From NCBI GenBank assembly GCA_021527695.1, contig JAKFAO010000006.1, positions 1,612,001-1,676,000 of the forward strand: a DNA stretch of 64,000 nt, in the 5' to 3' direction. Position numbers and translations under genes: made by a program. The DNA comes from Naematelia aurantialba (Eukaryota; Basidiomycota; Tremellomycetes; Tremellales; Naemateliaceae). Below the pieces are notes generated by a model that saw only the letters and a list, made by a program, of their open reading frames with translations, had not been told where the DNA came from and searched no databases. The stretch's first letter is position 1. Every line of letters begins with the position of its first letter. Shown in pieces: positions 34,501 through 47,909 of this stretch.

Positions 34501-36788
34501 CGGCCCTGACAGAGCAGGAGCGTATCAATATCCCTGGTCGCTATACCGATGAGGGCTCTGCGATCGAGCGGATCACTTCTCCGCAGAATGGCGATCTCAA
34601 GGAGCGTTTCATGGAGACCTTGCGAGAGCTTGGTTCAAAGGAACCTGTCAAAGTCGACAAGGGCAAGAACAAGAAGCGCGAGAAGAGTACAAATCGCTCA
34701 CAGGGCGACGCGGACCCGAAGCAGTCTGTCGCTGCCGCTGTCGGTGCGGCCTTGAAGAAGGGGGGACGGGGTCGACCTGTCCAGCTGTACGGCAATGCAG
34801 TTGTCTTCAAGGACAGAAACCTGCTGGCAGAGCACGAGTATCTGGATCTCGCGTCTGGCCCGCCGATCGCTGCGCATCGAACGACGCCTCGGTCCAAGAA
34901 GAGCCAGCTTCTAGACACCATCGAGCTGGAAGATAAGTCCAAACTGTCTGGGCAGCACCCCAGGATCCCAAAGCTCGATTTTGCCGCGAGCGCAAAGGCG
35001 ATTGGCCTTGTCAGCAAGGACAGCAAGCATAAAAAAGTAAAGTCGCCTCCTCCGCCCAGCTCGCCCAAACCCGACCTCTTCACCACGGCCGAGCCAGCCG
35101 CACCGCCAAGTCTTTCAGCCATGGCTGTTGCGATAATCCGGGACCCCTCAAACAACTCCGCCCCCACCAAATCGCCCGCCCTTACAGGTCGACGAGCCGA
35201 CTTGAAGGAGACTCCACCGGCTTCGGATGTCACCAAGATGAGTGTGGATGAACTGCTGGCCGCGCTCGAGCAGCACGATGCCCGCAAGGGCGCCATCACC
35301 CATACTACCCTAGAAGAGGAGGAAGCGTTTGTGCGACGAGCGATTGCTTTACGGAAGGAACTGCAGAATCTCGTCACGTCTGGCGCGCTCGTGCCTGTGA
35401 GAAACCTGTCCGTTCCGCCATCGAATACGAAGCAGCTCATCGTCATCATGACTCCAAATGGCTCGACTAGGCCACACGTCTCGACTCGCGCCAAACGGGC
35501 TGATTCACGTATATTTGTCAAGCTACTCGACTTTGATCGGACCATGCTCTCGACGGCTGCGGGAGCTTCGTCAGACCCGTCGGAGTTGCCCGTGCGAGAC
35601 CTGATCATACGCTCGTCTTGCGTCAGGAGCGTTCTCGAAGTACAGCAGAGTTCGATCAATTTCGGCAGCAGCGAGAAGGGCGAGGTCAAGTCAAAGACAA
35701 TCGTCATTCACGTGAGTGGAAGGACCGTTTCGCACGTGTTGGAGACTTACGAGGCGTAGAACAAATCGGACACGATTGGCATGTTCAGGCTGCGGACGTC
35801 TGGTAGTATCGCCTCTGGGGACCTGAAGCTTGGTCTGGGACGCTACGGAGTCATTTCTGCATTTGGCCGTAAGGAGGTCGGCAACTTTTCGTTTACGCCG
35901 TCGCTGGTGGGCAATTACCAAGAGACGATTGTCGTGGAGAACATATTGGATTCGTACAACGACCAAAACGTCGCCGTCAAGGCTGTTGTGCGGAAAGCAC
36001 CCGCGTTCACCATCGAGCCCACCACCCTCGATTTTTCCGCAATGGATCCAGCCAAAACACCAGCACTGACGTTGGTCCTGACCAACGTGTCCAAGCATGA
36101 GCGGACGTTTGTGCTCGACGCCTCGGTTGATGCTGCGAGCTGTGCTGGGATCAGCCTGGCGCGCGATGAAACGGACGCTGGAAAGGTCTTGTCAAAGTCG
36201 GAAGAAGAGGAGCTGGAGACGTTGTTGCAGAAACTGAAGATTGCGCGCCGAAAGGGCAAGGCAGACAAGATCAGCAAGTATCAGTCAAGATTGGTCGAGC
36301 TTGGTGTAGCCCAGACTGCCGAGAGTGATCTAGAGAGTATCGACGATGCAGCGTCGGGAAGGGAGACGCCACTGAACGAGGATGACATCGAGCTAGCCCA
36401 AAGCGGACCCGCCAACCAAAACGCACCCGCGAACCAGAACGCACCCGTCGGCCAAAACGCACCCGCCGGCCAGAACGTACCCGCCAACCAAATCGCACCC
36501 GCCGGCCAAAACACACCCGATCCCCGTGGTCCACCGTCGCCAAAAAAGTCCACGCCTAATTTGACAATCACCATTGGGCCGAATCAGAAGAGCAAGATTC
36601 TGGTCGAGCTCCTGCCGCGTGATGGCACGTTGGACCTCAAGGGCACGATCAAAGTCTTTGATCGGAAAAACACGGACGAGACGTCTTCTGTCACTGTTCT
36701 AGCGTCCCAGGCGAGTAGTGCTACGCAGAAGGCTGTGACTGAAGTGTCCGATTCTGGTGAGCTTCTGACCATTACGAGCATGGCGTGA
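31519..36788 (+). CDS. Large ASH/HYDIN-like immunoglobulin-fold repeat protein
   Basis: Exons 31519-31966, 32034-34163, 34207-34242, 34300-35711 and 35760-36788 give 1,684 residues. The small intron 34243-34299 is GC-AG, 57 nt and stop-free, so a reading without it (1,703 residues) is also open. Several segments have the ASH/HYDIN pattern of an Ig-like beta-sandwich: SGQLVVDFGSESVVGEQYHR, STLDFGQICDGLWARKLVTC, GNRIDFGEVTVGASKSQTIS, SSINFGSSEKGEVKSKTIVI and PTTLDFSAMDPAKTPALTLV. Ser-rich and charged linkers separate them, and the tail has six NQNAP-type hexapeptides. The protein starts MSNIIQNVGGYVEAGVKGLL, a possible amphipathic helix, and has no transmembrane span. In other eukaryotes such domains mark centrosome/cilium proteins or VAP/MSP-like adaptors; in a yeast without flagella the role is open (inference). 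The deaminase gene begins 43 bp behind the stop. Confidence 0.85.
36411..36518 (+). repeat. Six 18-nt coding repeats (hexapeptide xxQNAP)
   Basis: Six exactly adjacent 18-nt units encode ANQNAP, ANQNAP, VGQNAP, AGQNVP, ANQIAP and AGQNTP near the C-terminus of the ASH-domain protein. Codon-level differences (CAA/CAG, GCC/GCG) show that the units are not all recent copies. Confidence 0.95.
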
Positions 36789-36831
36789 CCAGTCTACTCA
36801 TGCGTTGTTAGATCCACTTCACTTGGGAGTC

Positions 36832-37431
36832 ATGTCGCACTGCCTCGAGCTCACTCTGCAATGCCCTGTCTCTCAGACGGCATTCTGCGTCGGCTCGACT
36901 CTATTTCTTCCTCGCTCATCTCCGTTATACGACACTCTGTCGTCCTATTATCCATCATTTACTCTACCCCACTCGCCATCGACTTCGGCAGGGCTCATAC
37001 TTGGCGACGGATATTCCCGGCAGATTCCAGGAAATACCCACGCTGAAGCGAACGCGCTGCACAACTTTCGAGCGAGCTACGATGCGCTCGTTATCTCGGC
37101 TGATGGGCAGGGGTTGCCGAGGGTGGACGAGGTGTTGAGGGAGTCAGAATGTTACGCCACGATGGAGCCGTGTTCGGTGCGCACGTCGGGGGGCCCGAGC
37201 TGTGCGCTAGAGCTGGTCCGAGCTCAAGTCCGCACGGTGTATTTAGTGAGTCGTGTCGAGGAATTGTCATTATAGCGAGCTGACGCGCTGCAGGGCGTGG
37301 AAGAGCCGCCAGATTTCGTGCAGTGCGAAGGAGTGAGAATCTTGGAGGAAGGGGGCGTCACGGTGAAGCGGCTCAAAGGCCTGGAAGAGGCTTGTCTCAA
37401 GGCCGCGAGGAGAGGACGTAATGATCAGTAA
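36832..37431 (+). CDS. RibD/Rib2-like zinc deaminase (cytidine/deoxycytidylate deaminase fold)
   Basis: Two exons, 36832-37245 and 37294-37431; 183 residues. The zinc site is plain: THAEANAL supplies His and the catalytic Glu, and ATMEPCSVRTSGGPSC supplies the two Cys ligands. FCVGSTLFLPRSS and GDGYSRQIPGN before it are typical of the pyrimidine deaminase that acts in fungal riboflavin synthesis after GTP cyclohydrolase II. That pathway assignment is inferred from motif resemblance; a nucleotide deaminase is the alternative. A stand-alone protein without a fused pseudouridine synthase fits non-Saccharomycotina fungi. The ATG lies only 43 bp after the upstream gene's stop, so its promoter must overlap that gene or the two are co-transcribed. 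Confidence 0.85.
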
Positions 37432-37945
37432 GGGGTGGTGGAAGGCGGTCCGCGGATGTGGTAGGACCATGATGGGACTGGGGTCGAAGTGGATGAGGAT
37501 TTTGGTGGATGCGGAAAGTGCGGACGTGGACGTGGACGTGGACGTCGGTGTGGACACGGAATGTGGGTGTGGGTGTCCGACGTGGATGGCAGCAGCAGGT
37601 TTGGTTTTGGGATGTAGGTGTTGGATGTTGCGCGTTCCAGAAACGTTTTGTTGTCATCGAGTAGTAGTTTATCGCATCGCCCCATTCATACAGTAAATGC
37701 AGTCACTCCCTTTGTATCTCGGTCTGCTGCGTCTAACCGCATTGTGGTCTCACAGCGACAAGAGACACGGTCTGGGGTAGCTCAGTAATCACGTTTCCCT
37801 TTGTGTGGAAGAAGCTGCGGAAAGGCGATACCTCGGTTTCAGCAAACTCTAGCGATGAATGAACAGAAAACAAACGCCTTGACCGTGCAAAGATGTCGGT
37901 TTGCCGCTCTAACGCAAGGGCGCGTCGGTCGTCATGTAGTACTAT
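37432..37945. other. Convergent spacer with GGACGT repeats
   Basis: This separates the deaminase and dihydropyrimidinase stops. A short GGACGT/GGACGTG hexamer run lies at about 37520-37550. A sequence near 37770 (GGGGTAGCTCAGT) resembles a tRNA 5' end but does not fold on. Confidence 0.6.
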
Positions 37946-40247
<2,302 letters not shown>

Positions 40248-40632
40248 CTTACCAGTCGAGCAGCGCGATCACCAGGGACGTAGCGTGCAGCAACGCTGGC
40301 AGACGACCATAATCATTGAGCATGTGAAGGGCCTGGACAATCGAGACGGAAAGGCGGGAACACGGCCGCGCTTGGCGTTGCCTGCGCGGCAGAGCCGACG
40401 AGCTCGACGCACTCGCTATCTTTGCCCACATGTGTTGGGTCGCTGCTGATCGGTCAACTCTATTGGCTTATGCTAGACCAGGGCATTCCATCACAGCCTG
40501 CGTGATTCGTCGACGCTATATGCATCAAATTGGCTCTATATTTCGCTCTATGGAAACCTGCACAAACGCCAACTGCTGTTTCTATATGAAGACGCCGCTC
40601 GCTGCTGCATAGATGGCCGCCCGCAAGGTTCA
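40248..40632. promoter_or_regulatory. Dihydropyrimidinase promoter region / permease 3' flank
   Basis: A 385-bp spacer upstream of the minus-strand hydantoinase. It contains GATA-type cores (for example CTATC near 40417) that could bind nitrogen-regulatory GATA factors, but such 4-5-nt matches are expected by chance. Confidence 0.4.
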
Positions 40633-43297
40633 TCAGAGGTACGCATCGAGCTTCTTGAGCAGGCCCCGGGGTGCCTCCTGTTCGCCGCATCAGTAAAGTT
40701 CCTGCAGCGGCGGCGGCCGTGCACCGGTGACTCACCTCCAGCGGCATGTCCTCGGACGAGCCCGTGACAAAATCCTGTTCGGCGAGGGGCACCATGCCCG
40801 TCTTGTGGAAGAACTTGTAGCCGAACAACAGCACGAGGAAGAACGGCACCGGAAAGTAGTTTGTGATGAAGGTCGATGTATCGAACCCATGGACTGCGAC
40901 CCGTCAGTTGACAGCTCGTCGACACGGCGTGTTGTATACGTACTGAAGGCCGTAAAGCCCGAGAAGATTATGACGATGATGCAAACTGTCAGGCCATCTG
41001 CAGAGGTCAGCTTGATAGCTACAAGGGGACACAAATGACCCAGATAAGGACGCACAATAACTCAGGTAAGGCTGGAGAGGGGCAGTATATGCCAAGGTGG
41101 CTCTCGAGAGGCCCTGCACTTTCCGACCGCGCTGCCACCGGATCCCAGTGAACAGGATGCAGGACCACGAGATCATCCCGCAGATGGCCGTCATGTTCGA
41201 GACTACCTCCCATCAGCTACCATACTTTCCGTGTGGCCTGCCTTCCCTAGCATTGCGGTGGCAATGGAAGGGGCTCGTGGCAAGAGATGAGGGTGAGACC
41301 TGAACTCACAGTACCCAAAGGCAGTGCCGGCAGAGGAGCTCTGGCTGGCGGCCATGAATGCCAACAGACTGAATGCCGCACAAACGACAATGCACACCCA
41401 CGGCAGGCCGTCGGACTTGCGTGTCATTCGTAGGTACCGGGACACAAACCGCGGGGTATCGCCGCGTACTGCCAGACCATAGAGGGTGCGGGACGAGACG
41501 AACAGGTCTGCAACGCCAGCAGACCACGCAGAAGTGAGCAGGGCGGCATTGATGATGCTAGGCAGCACTTTGATCCCTGCGTTCTTGATGGCAATCACGA
41601 AGGGGCTTTTGGCGGCGGTTGACTTGAGGTTCAAGGATGGGTCGCTAGGGGAAACGATGATGCCAATCTGCATCACATCTTTAGTCTTGTTCCACCATAC
41701 AAGACGTAATGGCACCTACAATGAATGCGCTGCTCAGGTAGACTTGATAGACGTCAGCGAAATGGGGCACGTTGTCAAATTTCAAAGCGAGCTTACAGAG
41801 AGCGAGTCGGATCCAGACACTCTTGATCGCCAGGGGCACATTGCGGCGCGGCTTAACGGTCAACGTCCGGTTCTATCACGACCTCGCCAAGTAGAAGCAC
41901 TCACATTGCCCGTTTCTGCCGCAGCGATAGCGGTAATTTCTGTACCAATGAAAGCAAAAGCGGCGCTGATGAGTGCTGAGCCATTGTAAGCGAGGATGAG
42001 CAGCACAGCGGAGCAGACTTACTGGAGAAGAAGCCTAGGAATCGCCCCAGTGAACCAGCTGGAAGAGTTAGCTGGTTCACAAAGCAGTTGTGATCAGGGA
42101 CCTACCAATCCCGGCGTACTGCATGAAACCGCCGGTCTCGTTCCAATATCGGAAGCCAATTGGAGAGCCCTGCGGCCCTCCTCCCGCGGTAATGACGATA
42201 CCGACGATGATTAGACCGATGACGGTGATGACCTTAACGCTACATCAGCTTTGTCTTGTCGATGATAGACAACCTCACTTTGATCGAGCAGAACCAGAAT
42301 TCGACCTCTCCGTATGCCCTGGTACCTGCGAAGTTGACGGCCCACTACAAGCACGTGTTAGCTGGGCCCTGTTGGGCGATCATGGGACATACCACGATAA
42401 TGAGCATGATCGCAACCCATAGCGCGTTGTTGCAGATACCGCTAGTGCACGTCGAGTCAGTGTCACCAGCTGGCGTCCAGTACGAGATGAGGACAGCTGC
42501 AGCGCTGATCTCCGCCGGCAACACGACTGTGGATGTCAGTGGCAGGAACCTTGCACGCCATAAAGGTCGTAGTCGTACTGATATAGCTAAGGTTCCGGTC
42601 AGAATGTCATCCGTTTCCTCTCTCCAGGCGACGCACTTGTACCAGAACAGCCAGCCCATAGCAAAACCCATCTCAGGAGCTACAAAGCGGCCCGCGAGGG
42701 CGAATTGACCACCCGCAATGGGAAACTCTGTCACCATTTCGCCCAGCATGATCTGATGCGTGTTAGCCTCACTTTACATGCCTCTAGTTGGAACGCGGGC
42801 CTCACCATGACCGAGTAGAGAAGCGAGGCCATCATGCAGTAGCTGATGAGCAAGCCTGCTGGACCACCAGATTGCAAGTTTGACGCCGTGCCAAGGAAAA
42901 GACCGGTACCCTGCGTGATATCAGTCCGCTTGTCTTTGTTCTGATAGAGTGTCTGGTAAGGGCTCACGATGACACCTGCATGGGGAAACGCTCAGTCAGC
43001 AGCCTCCACGAAACAAGCACCGCGTATCACCTACCTCCTATGGCGATCATTTGCAGGTGTCGGGGCTGGAGACTGTCAGTCCCGAGTTCTCAAACTTCCG
43101 TCAACAGTGAGACTTACCTTCAGGGGTCTCCTAAGATCAGACCCATCAGCGCGTGGGATACCGTCCAGGCTTCCCGGGACAGCGGCCTGCAAGGTGACGT
43201 TGTGAGTCTCATCGACATCCTTCTCTTTCTGTACAGTGCGATCAGCCTTCATCCCCGGCAGCGGGCTGCTGTGAACACTCACTTCTTGCGCTGTCAT
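40633..43297 (-). CDS. Amino-acid permease of the AAT (yeast amino-acid transporter) family
   Basis: An intron-rich gene; the first exons are 43283-43297 (MTAQE), 43118-43228, 43035-43065, an 8-nt exon 42968-42975, 42806-42910, and one from 42752 on. The 8-nt exon restores the family signature HLQMIAIGGVIGTGLFLGT. Further hallmarks are GPAGLLISY, GEMVTEFPIAGGQF, NFAGTRAYGEVEFWF, EITAIAAAETGNPRRNVP and RTLYGLAVRGDTPRFVSRYL. About twelve hydrophobic spans fit the APC fold; the N-terminus is polar and cytosolic, and the C-terminus ends GLLKKLDAYL. Near 42527-42634 a stop-free 108-nt segment interrupts the expected FWYK...LPAEISAA transmembrane region and is probably an intron, although its donor is weak. 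In known members the substrate is one or several amino acids or GABA. Divergent from the aldolase gene, it may import the pathway substrate (inference). Confidence 0.88.
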
Positions 43298-43587
43298 GCT
43301 TGCCTATATTATTTGTAAGCGTATCTGGGAAGTTGGGCAATGTCCATGCCTGGCCAGGCTCTTTATCGACAAATGCGAATGCGAGTACGAATACACAACA
43401 TGGTCAGCCATCGGCTCCTCGGTGCTCTACCCGCGCGCGATAAGGTGCGGATGCGGGACGACGGTTCAGACGGCAGCCCCCTATCTGCTTTGAATTTCCT
43501 GCTGCCCAGCCGGGGGCTTGGAGGGGCACAACTGAGCACAATCAACACGGTTGCTGCATTTGTACATTCCAAAAACAAACAGAAAGG
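43298..43587. promoter_or_regulatory. Divergent promoter, permease / DapA-like aldolase
   Basis: Only 290 bp lie between the two ATGs, so the genes very likely share control elements. The stretch contains GATAAG at about 43439-43444 and, right after it, CGGATGCGG, two direct CGG triplets of the kind bound by Zn2Cys6 proteins. A Zn2Cys6 regulator gene lies 1.5 kb away. Binding is inference only. Confidence 0.55.
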
Positions 43588-44949
43588 ATGGGCGCAAATC
43601 GAACAAGGCGGCCACTGCATCCTGGGGTGTACGGGCCGTTGCCAACGTTCTTTGATGAAAGCCAGGAAATCGACTACAGGAGCTACAAGACTCACCTGCT
43701 GAGTCCGTTCATACCATTCGCGTGCATCGCCCATACCAGCTGCTGACTTGGGTGCAACAGACCTCGCACGCAGGGGGATCGGTACGTTTTCGAAGCGGAG
43801 GCTGGCTGGCTGGCTGACCTGAGTAGTGCCGGTCTGTGCGGGATCGCTCGGCGAAGCCGTCCACCTCGTAAGCCGGTGAACTGTTTTGAACAGCTGGCTT
43901 GCTGACCTTGCAGAGCGAGGAAGAAAGAGTCGATGTGGTGCGCTTTATCCGTCGGACTCTCGACGCAGATGGACTGGTAGATACACCGATAGTCGCTGGA
44001 GTCGGGGGAAACAGTACTCGAGAAACCCTGCGCTTCGCTCAGGCAGCAGCGCAGGCCGGCGCGTAAGTCTGAAGCAGTGCAAGCTATGGTGTAGCTGATG
44101 CGCCTAATCCAGCGACGCCGGGATGGTGATTCCTCCAGCCTACTACGCCGCGAGTCTTAGCACCGCGCCAGAACAGATTGTCCAATACTACGTGGACATC
44201 TGTCGGGAATCCCCCGTACGCCATTACCACTCAATCACTCAAGGCATTCTTGAAAGGGCTGATGTCTGAACAGATACCGATACTCTTGTACAATTTTCCC
44301 GCCAACGCCGGGGGCCTCGATATGAGCTCGGCGGTCATACAGCAGATCATTGAGCGATCACCCAATCTTGCCGGCGTCAAGCTCACGTACGGCCCCCAGC
44401 GTGATAATGGCCCTGTTAACTGACGGTCAACCTAGGTGTCCAGGGAGTGTTGGGAAGCTCGTACGCCTGCAGAGCACGTTCGAGCAAAATCCCGGCCTCA
44501 ACAAGTGTCGGCCATTCCCTTTCCTCATCCTCGACGGACTCATCGCCGATCTGACACCGTGGACTCGCGCAGGAGGTCATGGCACTGTCAGTGGGATCCC
44601 CAATTTTGCGCCAGCAGCCACCATGTGGTTATGGAATCACCTTAATAACCCGTCTCCGTCTCCGGAAGAAGAGCGAGAGGCAAGACGGGTGCAGGCGGTC
44701 ATGTCTAATGTCGACGTGGCAGCTGTGCCGGGCGGTATCAGAGCGATGAGTGAGCAATCTGTTCCTCTTTCCTGATGGGCTGCAGGGCTGAGCTGAGTGG
44801 TAGAATATGCACTAGGAAAGCTGCACGGGTTCGGGACGGCACCAAGGCGGCCGCTTTTACCACTGGGAGAGAAGGAAGGCGAGGCGTTCATGGCTCTCTT
44901 ACAGCCGTTGTTAGCTCTGGAAGCGGATATTGCGACTCGGGAGACCTGA
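43588..44949 (+). CDS. DapA/DHDPS-family aldolase (class I, Schiff-base lysine)
   Basis: Eight exons: 43588-43702, 43761-43781 (21 nt), 43827-43867, 43914-44062, 44113-44215, 44274-44386, 44436-44749, 44804-44949; 333 residues. The TIM-barrel family pattern is complete: GVYGPLPTFFDESQEIDY at the N-terminus, PVCAGSLGEAVHLSEEERV (the GxxGE loop), the catalytic Tyr in ILLYNFPANAGG and the Schiff-base Lys in AGVKLTC. Fungal relatives include 2-keto-3-deoxy-L-galactonate aldolase and 4-hydroxy-2-oxoglutarate aldolase-like enzymes acting on 2-oxo acids; true lysine synthesis by DapA is not used by fungi. The retro-aldol direction, giving pyruvate plus an aldehyde, is therefore likely (inference). 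The intron after exon 1 has an unusual GTCCGT donor. The reading is secured by protein continuity across the 21-nt exon (THLLNLARRGIVPVC). Confidence 0.88.
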
Positions 44950-45076
44950 TAGCATGCATTCATTACATCTGTGCACTCGCTATGAACATGCTGCATGTAT
45001 AACCAAAGTGTGACGCCACGTGGTGTCGCTAATCTCTCACCTTGCTGAGATTACTTTGTCGGTTCGCACGGGACGT

Positions 45077-47782
45077 ATGTACAACTTTGACAGTGACATG
45101 CCCAGTCCACCAGACATCTCCGAGACGTCGTGAGTGATCGGAAAATCGTGACCTGGTGCTGGCAGGGAAACTGACACGGAGATCACAGCGAAGAGCGACC
45201 TCAGAAAGTGCGCCGGACTGCTCGGGCATGTTTACAGGTAAGGATCGCTGGCCGCCTTCTCGAGTCGACCGGGATTTCTGATTTCCCTGGCTGCAGTGTC
45301 GAGCGCGTAAACAGCGTTGTCTGCCTGAAACTGAAGATGCGAGCCCCAACACACCGTGTCATCGCTGTCACCGCATGGAAATCACCTGCTCTTTCGAAAC
45401 TGAGCTGTTGGCAGATTCGGAGCGTTTCCCAGCTCCGACAAGGCTGGCGGAGATTGTTATAGATCTCCAGAAACGGTAGGTACACCTCGCTCGGATCAGA
45501 CAATACCATTGATGGCTGCTGATGCTTATCAGGGTGAATGCCCATGAGCAACGTGTCGCCTACTTGGAACAGAGACTTGCCCAAGCGGATGCTCCTGACG
45601 GAAATGATGGGTAAGGAACTCTTTCCTACGCCGTGACCCGAAGTGAGTTGATGCCTGCCAGCACGGTTATCGAAGCTCCAGCATGGGGAAGCGCGCAATC
45701 AGTGCTGGCTGAGGAGGAGGAGAACAGCGTGCTACCGACGACTACTGCGACCAACATCGACTTGACCGAAATGACGACCATGGAACTTGGTCCACCCATC
45801 GCGACACTTCGTAGGCTAGGCGCTCTTCCCAAAGAGGGAGAACCGGGGACCACGTCGCAGGACAAGTCTCCGACTGCGTTGCTAGGCCAATCACACTTGA
45901 TCGAGCATGATCCAGTCTCGCTAGGCGTGATGACTGCTTCCGAGCTGCAAAAAGCCTACGACATGTGTGTCTGTCGGCTGCTGGTCTGATGGCCCAACTG
46001 ACGATTGCACAGCTACTTCACACATTGTCATCCGCATGCTATTCTCCTCAGCCTGACACTGAGACATTCTGCGGAACATCTGCGCACCCAATCTCCGACT
46101 CTACATCTATCCATTTGCGCCGTTGGTGCTCGGTTTTGGCCGTTTCCCAATCTGTAGGTGATGTGGATCATAGTGGAAGCGCTTCGTAGGCAAATGCTCA
46201 CTACGTGACCAGCTCAACACCGACAACAACAACTCACCGCGGTCCTCATCCAAAATATGCTCAACTGGTCGCTCTGCTTGACCAAGCAGTGGGACGCCTC
46301 CTACTTCGGCCACAGCCTTCCGATGCCAGCCTCGATACCATCCGTACACTTTTGCTTTACGCACAATGGATGCCATTCGACGTCTCGCGGACTCCTCCGC
46401 AAACAGTCAAGACGCGGTACAATGACATCTCGGCGTGGGCGGTCCTTGGTCTCGCCAATCGTTACGCCGTGTTCATAGGCCTCGAGCACTCGGCGATCAC
46501 CCCGTTCAAGGGTGATGCCCAGCTCGTCACCGAAGAGGACATGGCACGCCTTCGAACATGGAACAACCTCGTCACGTGCGATTGCAACCTCATGCTCACG
46601 TCTGGCCTTCCTGCTTCACTAGACCCGACCCAAACGGCGAAAATCTCCCGCTCATTCGGAACCCATCAACTGGCACAGCAACCCTCCGATCTGAGAGTGG
46701 CGGCACTCCTTGAATTGGTGGTGATCACCAATCGAGCGGTACAGTCGAGCGGCGATTCGTCAGGAAGAGTGATGGATGCGAGCTGTCTGCTCAAGGCAAA
46801 CATGGAGTTGGATGAGTGGGAAAAGTAAGTGTGTGTTTATGGAGCTGAGCTGACATTCTCAGATACTGGCATCCGCAACTCCGTTTGTCCTGACTTGGCT
46901 TCAAGGGCTAACATTAGATAACACGGAAGCTCAACACTGTTCGCTGCCATTCACCTCGGTACGAGTGAGTGATCCAAACAAACCCGCTAGTTCCTCATCG
47001 CTTATACGAGCAGTGGTACCGCCTAGCACTGAATAGCGCATCGCTCGGCCCGTTGCTTTCAGTCCAACCACCAGGCCACACTCGACATCTCCAAGTGTCT
47101 CTGCTGCAGTCTCTTGAAGCGAGTCTGAACGCTGCTGCTCAGATCCTCATCTCGCTATCCCAGTACGGGAGCAGTTACGTCTGGACAGTGTCCATCAATA
47201 GCGACGCTTCGTGGCCGCTCGGCCCATGGACTCCCGACAGAGAAGCCGTTGCGCGCCTGCACTTTGCTGTGGATTCTGCTTGGATCTCACACACATTTGC
47301 TGTGACATTCCTGGTGTTGTGCTATGTCCGTGGCACCGTTGATGGTACGCCATCTTTGTCCAGCCCACTTTACCCATGTCTCTTGCGGGGCTACTGCTGA
47401 TGATCCAGATAATCTCCGTATCTGCCTTTTGAACCCGTACGACCCGGCTCAAACCCGTGCTCCAAGCCCACCACGGCCGGGCTCCATCCTGAGGCGACTT
47501 CTGGAGCTCGCGGTTGCAGTTTTCGACGCTATCTGCGATCCTTTGAGCTCGCATCCGGCTCAGAACTTTGCCGCCGTTGTGCATGGCGCGCACAGGCTAG
47601 TCCTGTCCCCCGGTATCCTCGAAGCTCGCACACGCCAGGACGCCGAGGCTGCGGCGTTACAGACGCTTTACGATCTGATGAACGATTCAGGGCTGGAATG
47701 GGCTGGTGGCCTCCTAGGCAGCGGCCCTGGGACTGCACATGCATGGGACGGTGAAGACGCAAATGGTACATATATGCTGTAG
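45077..47782 (+). CDS. Zn2Cys6 fungal-specific transcription factor
   Basis: Eleven exons: 45077-45129, 45189-45237, 45297-45475, 45533-45610, 45662-45964, 46013-46153, 46213-46824, 46863-46882 (20 nt), 46918-46964, 47011-47344, 47409-47782; 729 residues. The binuclear cluster is C32-x2-C35-x6-C42-x12-C55-x2-C58-x6-C65 within RTARACLQCRARKQRC...PCHRCHRMEITC. An intron splits it between Cys32 and Cys35. A coiled-coil linker follows (NAHEQRVAYLEQRLAQAD), as in dimerising Gal4-type factors. Then comes the fungal-specific middle region, starting around YFTHCHPHAILLSLTLRHSA and containing LRTWNNLVTCDCNLMLTSG. The gene starts 127 bp behind the aldolase in the same direction, amid the transport and catabolic genes, which suggests a pathway-specific activator (inference). 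Confidence 0.9.
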
Positions 47783-47909
47783 TCCGGTCGTCCAACCGAC
47801 CTGAGATAATGCGTGCCCCATGTGTCTATAGTTTGCCGTTTCGAGTTCTGCGGAATGCAGCGATGCTGTACCGGCGTTAGCGCTGGGAGAAGGACGGTAC
47901 GGGAGTTTC

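Noticed and set aside
37768..37800. tRNA-like start GGGGTAGCTCAGT
   Set aside because: No anticodon arm, T arm with TTCGA or pairing acceptor end follows at tRNA distance on either strand.
43696..43734. A possible first permease exon (MGDAREWYERTQQ) ending in GTGAGT on the minus strand
   Set aside because: It would overlap exon 1 of the aldolase on the other strand. The permease frame has its own ATG at 43297, and the next exon joins without it.
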